64,000 nt of DNA from an uncultured Ruminococcus sp. (lineage in GTDB: Bacteria; Bacillota; Clostridia; Oscillospirales; Acutalibacteraceae): the NCBI GenBank assembly GCA_902762615.1, contig CACWOX010000015.1, forward strand, positions 1 to 64,000, in the 5' to 3' direction. Each line of letters opens with the position of its first letter. Position 1 is the stretch's first letter. Made by a program: the position numbers and the translations under genes. The notes beneath the pieces are model-generated. The model was not told where the DNA came from and did no database searches. It saw nothing but the letters and a program-made list of their open reading frames with translations. This document shows, in pieces, positions 1 to 7,722 of this stretch.

Positions 1-147
1 GCTACTTCTTTCCATCAGCCGCAGCAACGCTTGGGCTGACTGTTTTCTTGCACTTGCAAAGCAGTTTTGCTTTGCTTGACTTTCACGGATTCAGGTAATT
101 GTAATAACAACAATTAATAAGCTGAATACCAAGGAGTAAAACAACTA

Positions 148-1266
148 ATGAAAAAAATAATGGTTGTATTTGGAACCAGACCAGAAGCAATAAAAGTATG
201 CCCGCTTATTTTGGAACTAAAAACAAGAAAGACCATTGAAACCATAGTTTGTGTCACAGCACAGCATCGTCAGATGTTAGATCAAGTTTTAAAGACTTTT
301 AATATTGTTCCGGATTATGATTTGAATATTATGAAAGAATGTCAGTCTTTATTTGAAATAACCACAGGTGTTCTTAATGGAATTAAGGACGTATTAGAAA
401 AAGTCAAGCCGGATATTGTGCTTGTTCACGGTGACACAAGCACAACTTTTGTGGCGTCACTTGCATGTTTTTACCTTCAGATACCTGTCGGGCATGTTGA
501 GGCGGGATTGAGAACATATAATATTTACTCGCCATATCCTGAAGAGTTTAATCGCGAAGCAGTGGGACTCATTTCACAATATAATTTTGCCCCGACACCT
601 TTGGCTTTCTCTAACTTGATTGCCGAGGGCAAGAAAGAAAGTACAATTTACATTACAGGGAATACTGTTATTGACGCTATGCAGCATACAGTCAAAGAAA
701 ATTATACTCATCCTGAACTCGATTGGATTGGTAATGATAAATTAATATTTATTACTGCTCATAGAAGGGAAAACTTGGGTGAGCCAATGCATCATATGTT
801 CAGAGCAATTCGAAGAATACTTGATGAACATCCAGATTGTAAAGCGGTTTACCCGATTCATATGAACCCAAAAGTACGTGCAATTGCTGAGTCAGAATTG
901 AGCGGTTGTAATCGGATACATATTATCGAGCCTATTGATGTATTTGATTGCCATAACTTTGAGGCTAGGTCTTTCTTGTGCCTTACAGACTCAGGTGGAA
1001 TTCAAGAAGAATGCCCTTCGTATGGTGTACCGGTTTTAGTTATGCGTAACATTACAGAGAGAACCGAAGGTGTTGATGCTGGAACACTTAGACTTGTTGG
1101 TACTGATGAAGAAACAATATATAACACGTTTAAGCAACTTCTTGAAAATAAAGAAGAATATGAAAAGATGAGCAAGGCATGCAATCCGTATGGTGATGGT
1201 CAAGCTTGTGAAAGGATAGCTGATATTCTGGAAGGCAAAGAGTATCAGCCTTGGATACCAAGGTAG
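148..1266 (+). CDS. wecB: UDP-N-acetylglucosamine 2-epimerase (non-hydrolysing)
   Basis: This cytoplasmic enzyme interconverts UDP-GlcNAc and UDP-ManNAc for cell-surface polysaccharide or teichoic acid synthesis. The 372-residue product has the family length and landmarks: an N-terminal FGTRPEAIK, HGDTSTTF near residue 95, VGHVEAGLRT near 115, PEEFNR near 130, TAHRREN near 205 and TDSGGIQEE near 285. An AAGGAG ribosome-binding site at 131-136 supports the ATG at 148. The gene is clearly more AT-rich than the genes after 2 kb and has no functional partner downstream, so it is probably the last gene of a polysaccharide locus lying upstream of the window. The family call is secure; the pathway is inferred. 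Confidence 0.95.
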   Translation: MKKIMVVFGTRPEAIKVCPLILELKTRKTIETIVCVTAQHRQMLDQVLKTFNIVPDYDLNIMKECQSLFEITTGVLNGIKDVLEKVKPDIVLVHGDTSTTFVASLACFYLQIPVGHVEAGLRTYNIYSPYPEEFNREAVGLISQYNFAPTPLAFSNLIAEGKKESTIYITGNTVIDAMQHTVKENYTHPELDWIGNDKLIFITAHRRENLGEPMHHMFRAIRRILDEHPDCKAVYPIHMNPKVRAIAESELSGCNRIHIIEPIDVFDCHNFEARSFLCLTDSGGIQEECPSYGVPVLVMRNITERTEGVDAGTLRLVGTDEETIYNTFKQLLENKEEYEKMSKACNPYGDGQACERIADILEGKEYQPWIPR

Positions 1267-1706
1267 CTCTTACATCATTGGCTATTACGACACCGCAAAA
1301 TTCAAGAAAGTCTCTGATGTTTTTATCGCCAATTGCTATGACAGCGTTCCTGGAACAGGGGCAGAACGAGAATCAATACTGTGATGAGGAATCAGAAGAG
1401 GTGGGCAGTTCTGATAAAACCAGCCTAAAAACATAAATGCGTGAAATTATACCACTTAACATACGCGCAATGCGTGAGATAATAGAAAAAAACTCGATGA
1501 ATAAATAAAACATTCGCATCTTTTGTCACGCAGATTGTGTACAATGTACTCAGTCAGCACGGGCATATTTGGTAATAGACTGGAAAGGACATGAAAGAAT
1601 GATCGTAATCTATTGCCGGCAATCTGTGGATAAAAAAGATTCCATTAAAAAAAAAAAAACACTTTACAGCCAAGCCCGAATCTGCTAAAATAAAAGGAAT
1701 GATGTT
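1267..1706. other. AT-rich gene-free stretch with a possible gene remnant
   Basis: No convincing complete gene is visible. From about 1264 to 1384 one + strand frame reads a protein-like segment (SSYIIGYYDTAKF then KKVSDVFIANCYDS) that has no start codon and ends at TGA 1382-1384; it may be the tail of a lost gene, and I do not recognise the family. The rest is AT-rich, with a run of 13 A residues near 1650. It separates the polysaccharide-type gene from the next unit. Confidence 0.35.
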
Positions 1707-2192
1707 ATGAAAGGAACATACGATATGCCTGTATTTATGTTTTTTCTCCCCATTATACTCGGGCTGACGGTTTACAGAATGTATATTGAAGAAATCTGGC
1801 TGCGGAAGGTCTGCCGGATGAAGAAAAGGTACATTATAAAGCACAACACCGGCAGTCCGCTTATGCAGATGCTCTTCTGGAATATGAAGTACGATGTGGA
1901 TATGATCCCCTACTTCCTGTTCTTAGGCTGCTTTATTGTGCCGTGTCTGCTGCCTGTGCTCTGGCTGCTCTTCGGCAAGAATGGAGTGAGCTTTTATTAC
2001 TGTCTCTGCATGGTGCTTTTCGGCGTTTCGGCGCTGCTGACGCTCCAGCGCGACAGGGTCAGATTTCTGGTTGGCAAAAAACGCAGGTCGGGGAATTGGA
2101 ATGCCAATCTTGTGCGGAATCTCAAGCTCACTTTGATCTACATATTCGGCATAACCTGCACCGTCATCGGCGCCATCGGCATTCTTCCCTGA
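1707..2192 (+). CDS. hypothetical membrane protein
   Basis: I do not recognise the family of this 161-residue protein. Hydrophobic segments lie at about residues 8-25 (MPVFMFFLPIILGLTVY), 66-90 (PYFLFLGCFIVPCLLPVLWL), 93-112 and 139-160, so it is probably an integral membrane protein with three or four spans and basic loops (RKVCRMKKRY, GKKRRSGNW). AAGGAATG just upstream serves the ATG at 1707. It is a single-gene unit closed by a strong hairpin terminator at 2250. Base composition rises towards the genome average within the gene, so it seems native rather than part of the AT-rich left edge. Confidence 0.65.
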   Translation: MKGTYDMPVFMFFLPIILGLTVYRMYIEEIWLRKVCRMKKRYIIKHNTGSPLMQMLFWNMKYDVDMIPYFLFLGCFIVPCLLPVLWLLFGKNGVSFYYCLCMVLFGVSALLTLQRDRVRFLVGKKRRSGNWNANLVRNLKLTLIYIFGITCTVIGAIGILP

Positions 2193-2249
2193 TTCGGCAA
2201 TTGCGCGTTGTACATAACGTATCAGAATTATTCTGTGTCTGAAAAAAGC

Positions 2250-2296
2250 AGACCCAAGCGGTTTACCCATCAAAGTAAACGTCTGGGTCTTTTTTA
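2250..2296. terminator. bidirectional intrinsic terminator
   Basis: AGACCCAAGC...GTCTGGGTCT forms a long, slightly imperfect stem around a short loop. It is followed by TTTTTT on the + strand and preceded by AAAAAA, so it also works on the - strand. It sits between two convergent genes (end of the 1707 gene, end of the 2316 gene). Confidence 0.8.
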
Positions 2297-2315
2297 CTGT
2301 ATATACATGCGCACG

Positions 2316-3971
2316 TCACCGGGCGTCGCCTGCATTGTCGCTTCCTTTGTACTCTAAGCAAAGCATTGTCAGGTCGTCGAACTGCTCCGCTTCCTTGACA
2401 AAGCCGTCAACGGCGCTGCGCACATTTTTGAGTATCTTCTCAGGCGCAGCGTCCGGCTCGGCGTTCAATGCGTCAATCATTCGCTCGGCGCCGAACATTG
2501 CGTTTTCGGCGTCGGTCGCCTCCGGTACGCCGTCAGTGTAAAGGAACAGCTTGGTGCCGCGTTCCAGCTGCCACTGATATTCCTTGTATTTCGCGCCCTC
2601 CATGCCGCCGATGATGAAGCCGTGTTTGTCCTTTACCAGCTCAAAGCTGCCGTCGGCACGCTTGATCACCGGATATTCGTGTCCGGCATTGGCTGCGGTC
2701 AGCTTGCCGGTGGATATTTGCAGAATGCCCAGCCAGACGGTCACAAACATTTCCTCATGATTATAGGAGCATATGGCGGCGTTTGTTCTGGTCAGAATCT
2801 CCGCTGCCGATACTCCCATCATGGCGCAGCTGCGCAGAATGATTTTGGAGAACATCATAAAGAGAGCCGCCGGAATTCCTTTGCCGGAAACGTCTGCCAT
2901 TACCAGACAAAGATGATCCTCGTCGATCAGGAAGAAGTCATAGAAGTCGCCTCCGACTTCCTTGGCAGGATCCATGGACGCGTAAATGTCAAATTCCGTC
3001 CTGTCGGGGAATGGCGGAAAGTCATGCGGCAGCATGGAAGACTGGATCCGGCTTGCCAGAGACAGCTCCGTGACAATTCGCTCCTTTTCCGCCGTCAGAG
3101 TTGTGAGATGCTCCATGTAACTGACCATGTCGGTCTCCATTTTGTCAATGGAGGCGGCAAGGTTTGCCACCTCTTCAAACTTGCTTATATCGCCAAGCTC
3201 CGTGCCTTTGGTGTTTTCATGGGCAAAGCGCGTCGCTTCCTCCGAGGCCCTTTTTATAGGAGCGATGACCTGCTTTCTGAAATAAAGGGCGATGGATACG
3301 GCTGACAGTACAGCCAGAAGAATGGTGGAAAAGGCAATATGGGCAAGATACGGTCTTCTTGCGTCGTTAAGCTCACGCATCGGACGCTGTACGCAGAGTA
3401 TGGCAGTCACATCACCGCCGGCATTTTTTACCGGAACCAGCGTTGTAATGTGAGGGTGCTGACCGTCCGTGGGATTCGTGCGGTAAACCGTTTCATAATC
3501 CGCCTCTTTCCTGTACAACGCTTTGTACTTTTGCCTGTATTCTTCATTCGTCGTATCGCGCTTGTGACCCAGTTCCCACGGAACGTACTGCGAATTGTCT
3601 ACCGTATTGTCAACCGAGTTGAATACAGAGACAAATCTTCCGTAATCGCTGGTGTCTACCAAAATGACGTATACCAGCGAAACACTCATTTTTTTGCAGT
3701 ATATGTCAAGACGTTCCTTGGTTTGCAGATATTCCGCTTCTTCCTCTCCCGCAAGATATGCCGCGAGGTGGTCTCCGTTTACCAGAGTGGCAGCCGTATC
3801 AGCCATATGATAGGTGGAAGTGGCGTATTCCTTTTTAAAGGCGTTTGTAAAGCTGATAAAGCCTATCGCACTCACGATGAAACCGAAAATGACCAGCAGC
3901 ATTACAATAGCTCCTATGATATTTGCCGCCATACGCCTTCGCAGTAAAAGCAGGCAATTCGTTATTTTCAT
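2316..3971 (-). CDS. membrane-bound SpoIIE/RsbU-type PP2C serine phosphatase with HAMP domain
   Basis: A 551-residue membrane phosphatase expected to dephosphorylate a STAS-domain anti-anti-sigma factor in a partner-switching pathway. Order of parts: transmembrane segment about 15-37, extracytoplasmic sensor region about 38-210, second transmembrane segment about 212-232, HAMP linker about 233-290 with a short coiled coil, then the SpoIIE PP2C domain about 310-540. Metal-binding and fold motifs are present: EVGGDFYDFF, DVSGKGIPAALFM, LYTDGVPEA and the C-terminal FDDLTML. The neighbouring minus-strand gene at 4538 carries both a STAS and an HATPase domain, its most obvious partner. The ligand of the sensor region is unknown. 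Confidence 0.92.
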   Translation of the reverse strand: MKITNCLLLLRRRMAANIIGAIVMLLVIFGFIVSAIGFISFTNAFKKEYATSTYHMADTAATLVNGDHLAAYLAGEEEAEYLQTKERLDIYCKKMSVSLVYVILVDTSDYGRFVSVFNSVDNTVDNSQYVPWELGHKRDTTNEEYRQKYKALYRKEADYETVYRTNPTDGQHPHITTLVPVKNAGGDVTAILCVQRPMRELNDARRPYLAHIAFSTILLAVLSAVSIALYFRKQVIAPIKRASEEATRFAHENTKGTELGDISKFEEVANLAASIDKMETDMVSYMEHLTTLTAEKERIVTELSLASRIQSSMLPHDFPPFPDRTEFDIYASMDPAKEVGGDFYDFFLIDEDHLCLVMADVSGKGIPAALFMMFSKIILRSCAMMGVSAAEILTRTNAAICSYNHEEMFVTVWLGILQISTGKLTAANAGHEYPVIKRADGSFELVKDKHGFIIGGMEGAKYKEYQWQLERGTKLFLYTDGVPEATDAENAMFGAERMIDALNAEPDAAPEKILKNVRSAVDGFVKEAEQFDDLTMLCLEYKGSDNAGDAR

Positions 3972-4033
3972 AAAACGCTCCCTTCATTTTGCCGGAACCG
4001 ACCATCCGTCAGACCGATCGGGCAAAGAAAAAA

Positions 4034-4489
4034 CTATTTTCCGGCGACCTCTTCCGTAAATCTCCGCAGTCCGTCCGGAATCGCATCCGCGCGATCAAGT
4101 CCCGTATCGCCGAGCACTACGATCTTGTTGGTACCGTGGTAATCGCTGCCGGCGGTGACGTACAGACCGTAACGCTCCGCAATGGATATCACCTCATTGC
4201 GCAGCTTTTTGGAAAAACCGGAATAGAAGCCTTCTACGCCTTTAAGTCCGAATTCGGTCAGGTGCTTCACACGGCTGTCGAGTTCCTGACCGAGAATCAG
4301 CTGGTCACCGCTGCCGTAGCAGGGATGTGCCAGAACCGGAATGCCGCCGCTTTCCAGAATGCCCGCGATGGCTTCCTCCGGTCGGACATACTGACTTTTG
4401 AAGTGGATATTGTTGATATATTGATTAATGGCGGTCTCTTTTGAATCGGCAAAGCCGTATTTAACCATCAGATTTCCGATGTATGGAAA
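4034..4489 (-). pseudogene. C-terminal remnant of a PHP-domain phosphoesterase
   Basis: The reading frame encodes only the second half of a PHP-family metal-dependent phosphoesterase of the kind annotated as 3',5'-nucleoside bisphosphate phosphatase, which usually has about 280 residues. Visible motifs are PVLAHPCYG, LKGVEGFYSGFS and the terminal metal-site segment TAGSDYHG. Family-like sequence (PYIGNLMVKYGFA) continues upstream of the first ATG at 4468 but meets an in-frame TGA at 4490-4492. The N-terminal half with the HxHT-type metal ligands is missing and there is no clear ribosome-binding site. It is best read as a decapitated gene; the 144-codon ORF starting at 4468 could still be translated. 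Confidence 0.8.
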
Positions 4490-4537
4490 TCAGTTTTTTT
4501 CCGGATATTTCATCATGCCGTTTCACACTTTCCGTTT

Positions 4538-6109
4538 TTAATCTGTTATTTTTTTGAGGGTGAGAATATTCCTGCCGTCCTTGTACTCGTACGTCACATT
4601 GTCCATCAGCTTTTTGGTCATGAATATGCCAAGCCCGCCGATCTGTCGTTCCTGCGCCGAAAGCGTGATGTCAGGATCCTCTTTGGCGAGAGGATCATAG
4701 GGAACGCCGCGGTCCGTAAAGGTAATGGTAACGGTGACGGGCGCGCTGGAAACTTCCGCGCGTATGGTCGCAGAGCCTTTTTTCGGGTGGTATGCGTAGT
4801 TGATAATGTTCACGAAGATTTCTTCCACCGCAATGCTGATCTGCATTTTTGCCTCAGCCGAGCATCCTGCCGCAGTGATGCGCTGCTCCACAAAGTCCTG
4901 CACATAGACGAGATTTTCCGTCACGGCTTCCACCTCCAGCTCATCGGGGGTAAAAAGCAGTGTGTCCACCTTGTCCAGAAGCTCCAGAAGCTCTCCCTTC
5001 CAGAGGTCAAAAGCTGCCTTGCCGTTGGGGGTTTCATAGAGCCTGCGTTTGATGGAACGGCGAATCAGACGGATATAGCCTATGATTCGCGCCTTGTTTT
5101 CCACCTCTTTGATTTTGGCAGGGTTGTCGGTTTCCAGATATGCCGCCAGCGCCTTGTGCCAGAACAGGCAGCTTGTCTCAAAGTCAAAGCCCTGAAATCT
5201 TTTGATGTTTTCATGATCATATTCGCTGAAGCCTATGAAGGCATTGTAAATGGAGCCAAGCTCAAACAAGGGATGTCCGATGGCGAGAGTGTCCATGTCT
5301 ATCAGCAAGACCTCGTCGTTTTGCAGCTCGAGATTTTTGGTATGGTAGTCGCCGTGAATCATGTGATCGTCATGGGGAATTTCCCGCACGAGAGCAAGCA
5401 GCTTTTTTCCGGCTTCCTCCGGCAGGTGTTTCTGCACCAATGCAGCCCAGTCGAGCACGGTTTCCCTCATATCCGGCAGTTTTCCGGCAGGAACCTCCGT
5501 GCTGTGGATCTTCCTGAGCATGTTCACGAATTCTTTGACGCACCAGTCCATTTTATCCGGCTCGGAGGACGGAATTTTGGAGAATGATCGGGCGTTGAGC
5601 AGCTCAAACACCGAGCCGTAGCTGCTGCCGACCTTCACAACATCGTAGGAAATCGCCGCGGGAATGCCCAGAATCAGCGCAAGGCGGGCAACCTCGCGCT
5701 CATGCCGGATATCTTCGAGGGCGTCGGCATTGTTGTAGACCTTTACCACGTTATTCTGGTCTATGCGGTAAATCGTTCCGTTGGATCCTCTGCCTATCTC
5801 CTCGCAGCCTTCCACCGAAACGACGCGGTAGGCTTTTTCCACTGTCATCATCTCGGTAAAGCCGGTCATTTCAAGAATATCATATACCGCCGCATTCACG
5901 CCGGTGATCTTCAGCTCGGGATAATTCTTTTTCAGACGCAGCAGTATGCGCAGTCCGGCACTCGAAATATATTCCAGCTGTCCGGCGTCCAGCTCCACAG
6001 GCACAGCGCCCTTGCCGTCCAGCTGCGACTGTATGTTTTTTTCAGCCTCCGCGGCATTATTTGAGTCGATACGTCCCTCTAAAGAAACCTTTATATAAGA
6101 ATCAGCCAT
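4538..6109 (-). CDS. STAS - APH-type kinase - HATPase fusion protein (partner-switching regulator)
   Basis: A three-domain cytoplasmic protein of 523 residues. Residues 1-97 are a STAS (anti-anti-sigma) domain with the phosphoacceptor region LEYISSAGLRILL. Residues about 100-380 are an aminoglycoside-phosphotransferase/kinase-like fold with the catalytic loop HGDYHTKNLELQ and the metal-binding segment LLIDMDTLAIGHP. Residues about 395-520 are an RsbW-like HATPase with the N-box AVEEIFVNIINYAY and the G2 box GGLGIFMTKKLMD. STAS and anti-sigma kinase modules are normally separate binding partners, so their fusion suggests intramolecular switching. AGGGAGG upstream supports the ATG at 6109. The SpoIIE phosphatase at 2316 is the likely antagonist. 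The target sigma factor or output is not visible. Confidence 0.9.
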   Translation of the reverse strand: MADSYIKVSLEGRIDSNNAAEAEKNIQSQLDGKGAVPVELDAGQLEYISSAGLRILLRLKKNYPELKITGVNAAVYDILEMTGFTEMMTVEKAYRVVSVEGCEEIGRGSNGTIYRIDQNNVVKVYNNADALEDIRHEREVARLALILGIPAAISYDVVKVGSSYGSVFELLNARSFSKIPSSEPDKMDWCVKEFVNMLRKIHSTEVPAGKLPDMRETVLDWAALVQKHLPEEAGKKLLALVREIPHDDHMIHGDYHTKNLELQNDEVLLIDMDTLAIGHPLFELGSIYNAFIGFSEYDHENIKRFQGFDFETSCLFWHKALAAYLETDNPAKIKEVENKARIIGYIRLIRRSIKRRLYETPNGKAAFDLWKGELLELLDKVDTLLFTPDELEVEAVTENLVYVQDFVEQRITAAGCSAEAKMQISIAVEEIFVNIINYAYHPKKGSATIRAEVSSAPVTVTITFTDRGVPYDPLAKEDPDITLSAQERQIGGLGIFMTKKLMDNVTYEYKDGRNILTLKKITD

Positions 6110-6137
6110 TTTTAGCCTCCCTGAGATGTTACAACGC

Positions 6138-6242
6138 TTATTCGATGGTCAGTATGTCTGTAAAGCCGGTGACGTCAAAGATTTCCATAATGGTAGTGTT
6201 TACGTTCCTGAGCTTCATTGCGCCCTGTCTGTTCATTTCAGA
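6138..6242 (-). pseudogene. C-terminal remnant of a STAS-domain anti-sigma factor antagonist
   Basis: A short frame encodes about 34 residues (SEMNRQGAMKLRNVN then TTIMEIFDVTGFTDILTIE) that match the last third of a STAS protein; the pattern resembles the end of the STAS domain in the neighbouring fusion protein (ILEMTGFTEMMTVE). An in-frame TAG at 6243-6245 immediately precedes the homologous part, so the body of the gene is gone. A 32-codon ORF from ATG 6236 remains and could act as a leader upstream of the 4538-6109 gene. A TATAAT-like box lies about 32 nt upstream on the minus strand (6268-6273). Confidence 0.7.
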
Positions 6243-6280
6243 CTACCCAATTTTAGGGTATCAATATATTATAACATGCG

Positions 6281-6304
6281 CTGTCCAATAAATGTCTAGT
6301 AAAT
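6281..6304 (-). promoter_or_regulatory. paired 7-bp direct-repeat operator (CTAGACA-TTTA-TTGGACA)
   Basis: On the minus strand CTAGACA (6299-6293) and TTGGACA (6288-6282) are spaced exactly 11 bp apart. The same arrangement, identical at 17 of 18 bases, occurs on the plus strand at 7511-7528 before the next transcription unit. A 7-bp box plus 4-bp AT-rich spacer is the layout used by PhoB/OmpR-type winged-helix regulators. Here it points towards the STAS remnant and fusion gene. Confidence 0.55.
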
Positions 6305-6317
6305 TAAGCATTATTGG

Positions 6318-6368
6318 ATTACAATTTAATTACAAATTAATTACAAATTAATTACAGCTCGGTTACAA
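6318..6368 (+). promoter_or_regulatory. array of five 11-bp-phased ATTACAA boxes
   Basis: ATTACAA or a one-base variant begins at 6318, 6329, 6340, 6351 (ATTACAG) and 6362 (GTTACAA), exactly one helical turn apart, with 4-bp spacers. The array lies upstream of a response-regulator gene whose DNA-binding domain is winged-helix, so autoregulation is plausible. A further ATTACAA at 7476-7482 forms a palindrome with TTGTAAC downstream of that gene. Confidence 0.6.
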
Positions 6369-6444
6369 TGAACGCTTCTCTGTAATTTTTCTATGGTATA
6401 TCCTGACAAGTATTGGCAGAAACAACAAAATCCTGTTAAGATGC

Positions 6445-6472
6445 TTGAAAAAATATTTCATTAAGATATAAT
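6445..6472 (+). promoter_or_regulatory. sigma-A promoter of the response regulator gene
   Basis: TTGAAA (6445-6450), a 16-bp spacer and TATAAT (6467-6472) lie 36 bp upstream of the GTG start at 6509. GAGGTG at 6495-6500 is the ribosome-binding site. Confidence 0.75.
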
Positions 6473-6508
6473 ATAGAAATAGGATAGTTTTTATGAGGTG
6501 AAAAAACC

Positions 6509-7312
6509 GTGAGAGCGATTTGTGTAGATGATGAGCGATTGCTCATGGAGAATACAGTGTCTTTGTGCCGTGATTTGCCCCAGATCGACGACGTCAAAGG
6601 GTTTACCGTTCCGACGGAGGCGCTGAAGTGGCTGGAGAACAATCCGGCTGATATTGCGCTGCTCGATATTGATATGCCCGGAATGAACGGGATCGTGCTG
6701 GCAGCTGAGATGAAAAGAAAACGACCCGATATGGCGATTATTTTTCTCACAGGCTATTCACAGTATGCCGTAGACGCTTTTGCCATCCGCGCTTCGGGAT
6801 ATTTGCTAAAGCCGGTCACCAAGGAACGGCTTGCCGCGGACGTGGCATATGCGCTTTCTCTCCGACCTAAAAAAAGCGCGGATCATGTGGTTGTGAGGAC
6901 ATTTGGAAATTTTGACGTCTTTGTGGACGACAAGCTGGTCACCTTCAAAGCGGCAAGATGCAAGGAGCTTTTAGCTTATCTGGTTGACCGGCAGGGCAGC
7001 AGCGTGACACGTGCGGAAGCCTTCGCTGTATTGTGGGAAGACCGTCTTTATGACCGTCCTATGCAAAAGCAGATGGATGTTGTGATCAGAAATATGCGTG
7101 ATACCCTGCGGGAATACGGGATTGAGGATATTTTTGAGATGAAAAACGGCTCAATGCGTGTATGCCCGACACAATTCACCTGTGACGCGTATCTCTTTTT
7201 TAAGGGGGACGCTGATTCGGTGAACGCCTACCGCGGGGAATATATGAGCGCCTATTCATGGGCAAGCATGACGGAAAGCGTCATGACCTGGAAGCTATGG
7301 AACAATGACTGA
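6509..7312 (+). CDS. response regulator with REC and winged-helix DNA-binding domains
   Basis: A 267-residue DNA-binding regulator. Residues 1-118 are a receiver domain: acidic pocket VDDE near residue 7, phosphoacceptor Asp in LLDIDMPGMNG near 55, T in IIFLTGYS near 82 and K in LLKPVT near 104. Residues about 130-230 are an OmpR/SARP-type winged helix beginning RTFGNFDVFVDD and containing CKELLAYLVDRQGSSVTRAEA. The GTG start at 6509 fits GAGGTG upstream. No histidine kinase gene is adjacent, so it is an orphan here. The phased boxes at 6318-6368 and the paired repeats at 6281 and 7511 are natural candidate targets. Its regulon is inferred, not shown. Confidence 0.9.
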   Translation: MRAICVDDERLLMENTVSLCRDLPQIDDVKGFTVPTEALKWLENNPADIALLDIDMPGMNGIVLAAEMKRKRPDMAIIFLTGYSQYAVDAFAIRASGYLLKPVTKERLAADVAYALSLRPKKSADHVVVRTFGNFDVFVDDKLVTFKAARCKELLAYLVDRQGSSVTRAEAFAVLWEDRLYDRPMQKQMDVVIRNMRDTLREYGIEDIFEMKNGSMRVCPTQFTCDAYLFFKGDADSVNAYRGEYMSAYSWASMTESVMTWKLWNND

Positions 7313-7362
7313 ATCCATGCGCGTGATGCAGCCGAAGCATGATAAAAAATCCGTATTTTTTG

Positions 7363-7406
7363 AACCGCTTTTTGCAGAATTGTTTCTGTGAAAAGCGGCT
7401 TTTTAC
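7363..7406 (+). terminator. intrinsic terminator after the response regulator
   Basis: CCGCTTTTTGC...GTGAAAAGCGG forms a stem with an A/T-rich lower part, followed by CTTTTTA. It lies about 50 bp after the stop codon at 7312. Confidence 0.7.
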
Positions 7407-7475
7407 TGTCCGGTTTTTCCAATGGACATGGCATATGTATCCGGCTGACATCGACGCTACAGAACTGTAATTCAG

Positions 7476-7528
7476 ATTACAATTTTGTAACCAAAATATG
7501 GGCATTTTTATTGGACATTTATTGGACA
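7476..7528 (+). promoter_or_regulatory. second operator cluster: ATTACAA palindrome plus paired TTGGACA boxes
   Basis: TTACAATTTTGTAA (7477-7490) is a perfect palindrome containing an ATTACAA box, and two TTGGACA boxes start at 7511 and 7522, 11 bp apart. Both box types recur upstream of the response-regulator gene. A TATAAT at 7542-7547 follows the repeats, so bound regulator would sit at or just upstream of the -35 position, as in activation by PhoB-type proteins. Confidence 0.55.
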
Positions 7529-7615
7529 GCCTCGGCTAAACTATAATAAATTGTAGTTTTTTGTCAGAGTTGTCACATCCGGCTGACAAAAAAGATATAT
7601 GTGGAGGTGTCCGTT

Positions 7616-7660
7616 ATGTTGGGTTCCCACGGAATAAAACATCATTTACATCCGCCGTAG
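7616..7660 (+). CDS. 14-codon leader ORF
   Basis: GGAGGTG at 7602-7608 is followed at good spacing by ATG 7616 and a 14-codon frame (MLGSHGIKHHLHPP) ending at TAG 7658-7660. It lies in the presumed 5' leader of the lipoprotein gene at 7723. The strong ribosome-binding site argues that it is translated; it may be a leader peptide or the relic of a lost gene start. No function can be assigned. Confidence 0.4.
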   Translation: MLGSHGIKHHLHPP

Positions 7661-7722
7661 CGCGGAATGCAATGCCGACAGAAACAATGATATGAAAAAC
7701 CAAATCAAGGAGATCGAAAAAC

